In this document: positions 60,739 through 64,000 of the stretch, one piece after another | Numbering within the stretch: the stretch's first letter is position 1 | How the letters are laid out: the number at the start of each line of letters is the position of its first letter | Source of the DNA: Pagrus major | Taxonomy: Eukaryota > Chordata > Actinopteri > Spariformes > Sparidae | Assembly (NCBI RefSeq): GCF_040436345.1 | Contig: NC_133227.1 | Span: forward strand, 26,408,671 to 26,472,670 | Length of the DNA: 64,000 bases | Direction: 5' to 3' | The notes under the pieces: model-generated | Databases searched by the model: none | Told to the model about the DNA's origin: nothing | Seen by the model: the letters and a program-made list of their open reading frames with translations, nothing else | Translations under genes and position numbers: made by a program

Positions 60739-63700
60739 GTACCGCAACGTTTCTGGCAGTCATCCCCTCTGTTTGTGTGTATGTGTAGCTAGCAGCGTTA
60801 GCCGATGAAGCTGTCGGTCGCTAGCTTAGCTAGCGTAGCTTAGCTTAGCTTAGCGGTAGCCGCTGGTGCAAAGAATACTGTTTGTAAAGCCCGACTGGAG
60901 TTATAGTGAATATAAAGCGTTAATTTATATGTTTTATCTCTGCGCATGACATCGATGGGATTGACAAAGGAATGGTTGTTTGTTTTCGATTTTAATTGGC
61001 GATATTCGATGAGGGGACGTTGGCTTTATGCAGTGTTTTCTGTCAAGGGAATAACGTTGGTATTTCCAGCTTTCCTGTGTAGTTTGTTTGTTTGGGTAGG
61101 TGCAACTTCGGCTAGTTGAGGTTACCTGAGCTGGGTTGAATAAGGCTTTGTCTTTGTCTTGCCTCCACTGGCTCTGACTAGAAGGTAAATGTGACAACAT
61201 TTATCCTAATATCTCCTCGCAGTCTGCAAGCTGTGGGTTTAAATGCTGCTGCTAAAAGGGGAGCTAAAATGCACCCAGTCGGCCAACATTATGGTTTTCA
61301 GTCCCCCCCCCCTGGTAGCAACGTGGCTCACAGGTGTTGCACAACTCCATGTGTGTGCTCTCCGGGGTGCTCCATGTCAATATGGTTACATATGTGCCTG
61401 TTACCGTATTAGTATGCTTGAAAAGAAATCCCCACATCCTTCTAGTGTAAGTGATTAATAACATACTCTAGTTGTGAGGACAAGAAGAATATGTTTGTGT
61501 CCACTGGGAGAATCACACCTGGCATGGGGCTGCTTGTAATACCTGCTATCCCCAATCTGTTGCCATGCTCCATATGGCATCCTACAGTACGCTTGTGTCT
61601 GTTTGTGTGTCATTCACACACACCTGTCAGTGGAAAAAAAGATCCTAAGCGATTCAACTAAGAACAGCCGATGAAGCAGGGCAGATAAGGTGTCACCGTA
61701 ACCCTACTCTGCTGTGCCAGTCCCCCAGGTGGTAAACTGTAACACACCGAGGCGAGGAAAACACAATAGCACATTCCTGGATCAGCCTGTGTGTCCTCGC
61801 CAAGGCTGACTGATTGAATTCAGCCTTGCGTGATATTGCCTAACCTCTCTTGTTTGATCTGTAAGTCAAATTGTTTGTGCAGTACATGTCTTGAAACTGA
61901 GCTGTCACAGCAACACATTGGTGTGATTTTTGTTTTGTTTTTTTGCGGCTGAGTACTTAAGTGTCGGAGGACTCCCTTTTGAAATAAGCAATTTTGTTCA
62001 TTTCGTTTCGAATGAACCGTCTGAATTGGTTCAGATTTTATTCAGTACATTGTCACTTTCATTTCTTCTCCGAATGTATTTTTAGAAGCGATTGATGTTG
62101 TGAAACCAGCAACCACCACCTTACATTTCAACACCTTCTGTTTCTGTTTTACAGCCCTGTTGCTCCTCAGGATTTTTTGCGAGGTTTTAGCCTTGATAAT
62201 GAGACAGTAGAGCTACATTTTCCAGAGCTTAAAACAGGCTTAGCTCAGTTAAAGTCTCATCAGCATTGAGTGTTTATGTTGCATTTAGTTTGCTTATTAT
62301 TCAGTAGCCCTCAATGTTTGATCTCACTAAACCAGATCATTTCTATATGTAGAGTTTCCTCGACAACACTGTCTTTGTTGTGTTGTTTGTCACAATCATT
62401 TCATTATCTATGAATCCGCCAATTACTTTATTGATTAATGGATTAGTTGCTGTCTTTATTTTGTCCAAAATCCAAAGATATTGAGTTTACAAGGATAAAA
62501 AAACATAAAACAGCAAATCCTCACATTGGAGAATAAAGTAGGAGTATGGTTGGTAGTTTTCTCGAAATGATTAATGAAGTAATTGTTTCAGTTTAACAAA
62601 ATTAACCATCACGCAATGTCTCCTTAAGCCACATTAATCCACACAGACTGAGGAAAAAATAACAAGAATATTTATGTATTTTTATCCAGACTGTTGAGTC
62701 AAGACTGCCCGCTACTTCCCCCAATCTGCTGTGTGCAGACTGGTCAGTCATGCCCACTTTCCACGTACAATAAATTAACTATCAGTCTATCTAGAAGGGA
62801 AGTTGAGTGGAGCATCCTTCCACCAGCAGAGAGCTCAGGCAGATTACAGTAAATGAGGTTAATTGCAGTGGGTCCGTCTGCAGCTAGGGACACGGATCTA
62901 CGCTCACACACAGACACACGAATCAACCTGCCTTGTTTTATAGCTGTAAGCTCTTGTTAAATCAGCTTTTATACCAGGCATGGGATTGTAGGCCTAAATA
63001 GTCTGTGGTGATTCTGGATTTCTGGACATCAGTGTGGGTGTAATCCTCCAGAAATCTGTTTTGTTGCCTACGGATCAATAGTTTCATAAACCAGAGGCTG
63101 TCGTCCCGACGCTTAATTTGAAATGTTGACCTGCGACATTTCTGTGTTGTCATTTGTTGATGTGTTTGTTGCTAGGCGGTTGTTTGTTGCCGTGCTGTTT
63201 GTGCTCTGCACTTCAGAGATCAGTTGTCAGTCAAACAGCACTGGGCAGTTTTCTTTGTGGAGATGGAGCTAATGATTGTTTCCATGAATGAAAAGTCTGT
63301 GCATGCTCCATAACCAGGACTGAAAAGAAATGATAATAATGAAAGAAAAAAGAAGGAAAATTCCCCATGCCCTCATGCATATATTTAATATTTAACTTTT
63401 AAGTAGTCACAAAGGCCAAAAATTGGCTGGTTCCAGGTTCTCAGATGTCAGGATCTGCTGCTTTTCTCTGTTTTATACCGGTGGGTTTGGACTGAAAGTA
63501 ATTTGAAGACTGCACCTCAGGTTCTCTGACTCCTTTCACTATTTTCTTACATTTAATCATCTAAATTAGGGCTGCACCAAAAAATCATTGTGATTATTCT
63601 GACAAATATTGTGGTATGACTCACGATTAGTTGGAATGATCATTTAGCATCATAGTTGTCATTTTCGCTAAAGAAAATGATTAAAATCGTGATGATGTGA

Positions 63701-64000
63701 CATTAGTTGGAGGTCTGTGCCAAACAGACAAGTTTATTACATCTGGAGAACAAGCTTTGTAGGCCAGGACATCTCTGCAGCACTACAGCACTGCATTATA
63801 AAGCTATTTCCTTCAGCTTCTTGTCGGATTTGGTTGTTGCACTTGGCCACATTGCAACTTTGACTGTTTTCTGATTAATTGTGCAGCCATAAACATAATC
63901 ATCAACTGATTAATTGAAAAAAAACAAATCAGCAGATTCATCAATTATGAAATGATTCAGCGTCAGTTGCAACCCTGCTTGTAAGAATCATATCCTCACA
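60739..64000 (+). other. ube2b intron 1 (open at right edge)
   Basis: No second exon was recognised. The first 120 bp is rich in TTAGC words. 62395-62600 and 63560-63960 contain degraded teleost interspersed repeats. Confidence 0.7.
62395..62600. repeat. Teleost interspersed repeat (ATTGATTAATGGATTAGTTG type)
   Basis: Words such as GATTAATGGATTAGTTG and CCAAAGATATTGAGTTTAC match a very common teleost interspersed repeat that I recognise. Shorter remnants of the same kind are at about 20870-20940 and 57085-57180, and a more degraded one at 63560-63960. Confidence 0.65.

Overview
This is nuclear DNA from a teleost fish, most likely a spiny-rayed (percomorph) species. It carries four vertebrate genes with GT-AG introns, is rich in CA/GT microsatellites, and is full of short palindromic and interspersed repeats of types that I recognise from percomorph genomes. 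The gene order TCF7 (+), SKP1 (-), PPP2CA (-), UBE2B (+) matches the human 5q31.1 block. CDKL3, which lies between PPP2CA and UBE2B in human, was not seen.

Layout. 1-8723 is intron or upstream sequence with no exon that I could recognise. 8724-27313 holds eight coding exons of the Wnt effector tcf7: central region, HMG box, nuclear localisation signal, C-clamp and E-tail. The 5' exons for the beta-catenin-binding end lie outside the window or were not found. Its 3' UTR runs to about 29030 and contains a long palindromic repeat. skp1 converges on it from the minus strand: five coding exons between 33569 and 29806 encode a complete 163-residue protein. The two poly(A) signals are about 110 bp apart. 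ppp2ca follows on the minus strand: seven exons between 46039 and 37053 encode a complete 309-residue catalytic subunit, with a large first intron. 46.3-60.4 kb is a gene-poor interval with repeats, a few TAAT-rich stretches and one orphan CpG-rich promoter-like island at 47.63-47.90 kb. The first coding exon of ube2b is at 60695-60738, and the rest of that gene lies past the right edge.

How the genes relate. TCF7 is the DNA-binding end of canonical Wnt signalling. SKP1 is the adaptor of SCF ubiquitin ligases (including the beta-TrCP form that targets beta-catenin). PP2A catalytic subunit is the major Ser/Thr phosphatase and also acts in the beta-catenin pathway. UBE2B is the RAD6-type E2 enzyme. 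They are neighbours by conserved vertebrate synteny, not as an operon.

No undescribed multi-gene system was found. The points most worth a second look are an apparent one-base frame conflict in the first visible tcf7 exon, the palindromic element in the tcf7 3' UTR, the close tail-to-tail tcf7/skp1 ends, the orphan CpG island with a possible first exon, a triplicated 146-bp unit in ppp2ca intron 1, and a purine repeat plus a tiny uORF just before the ube2b start.
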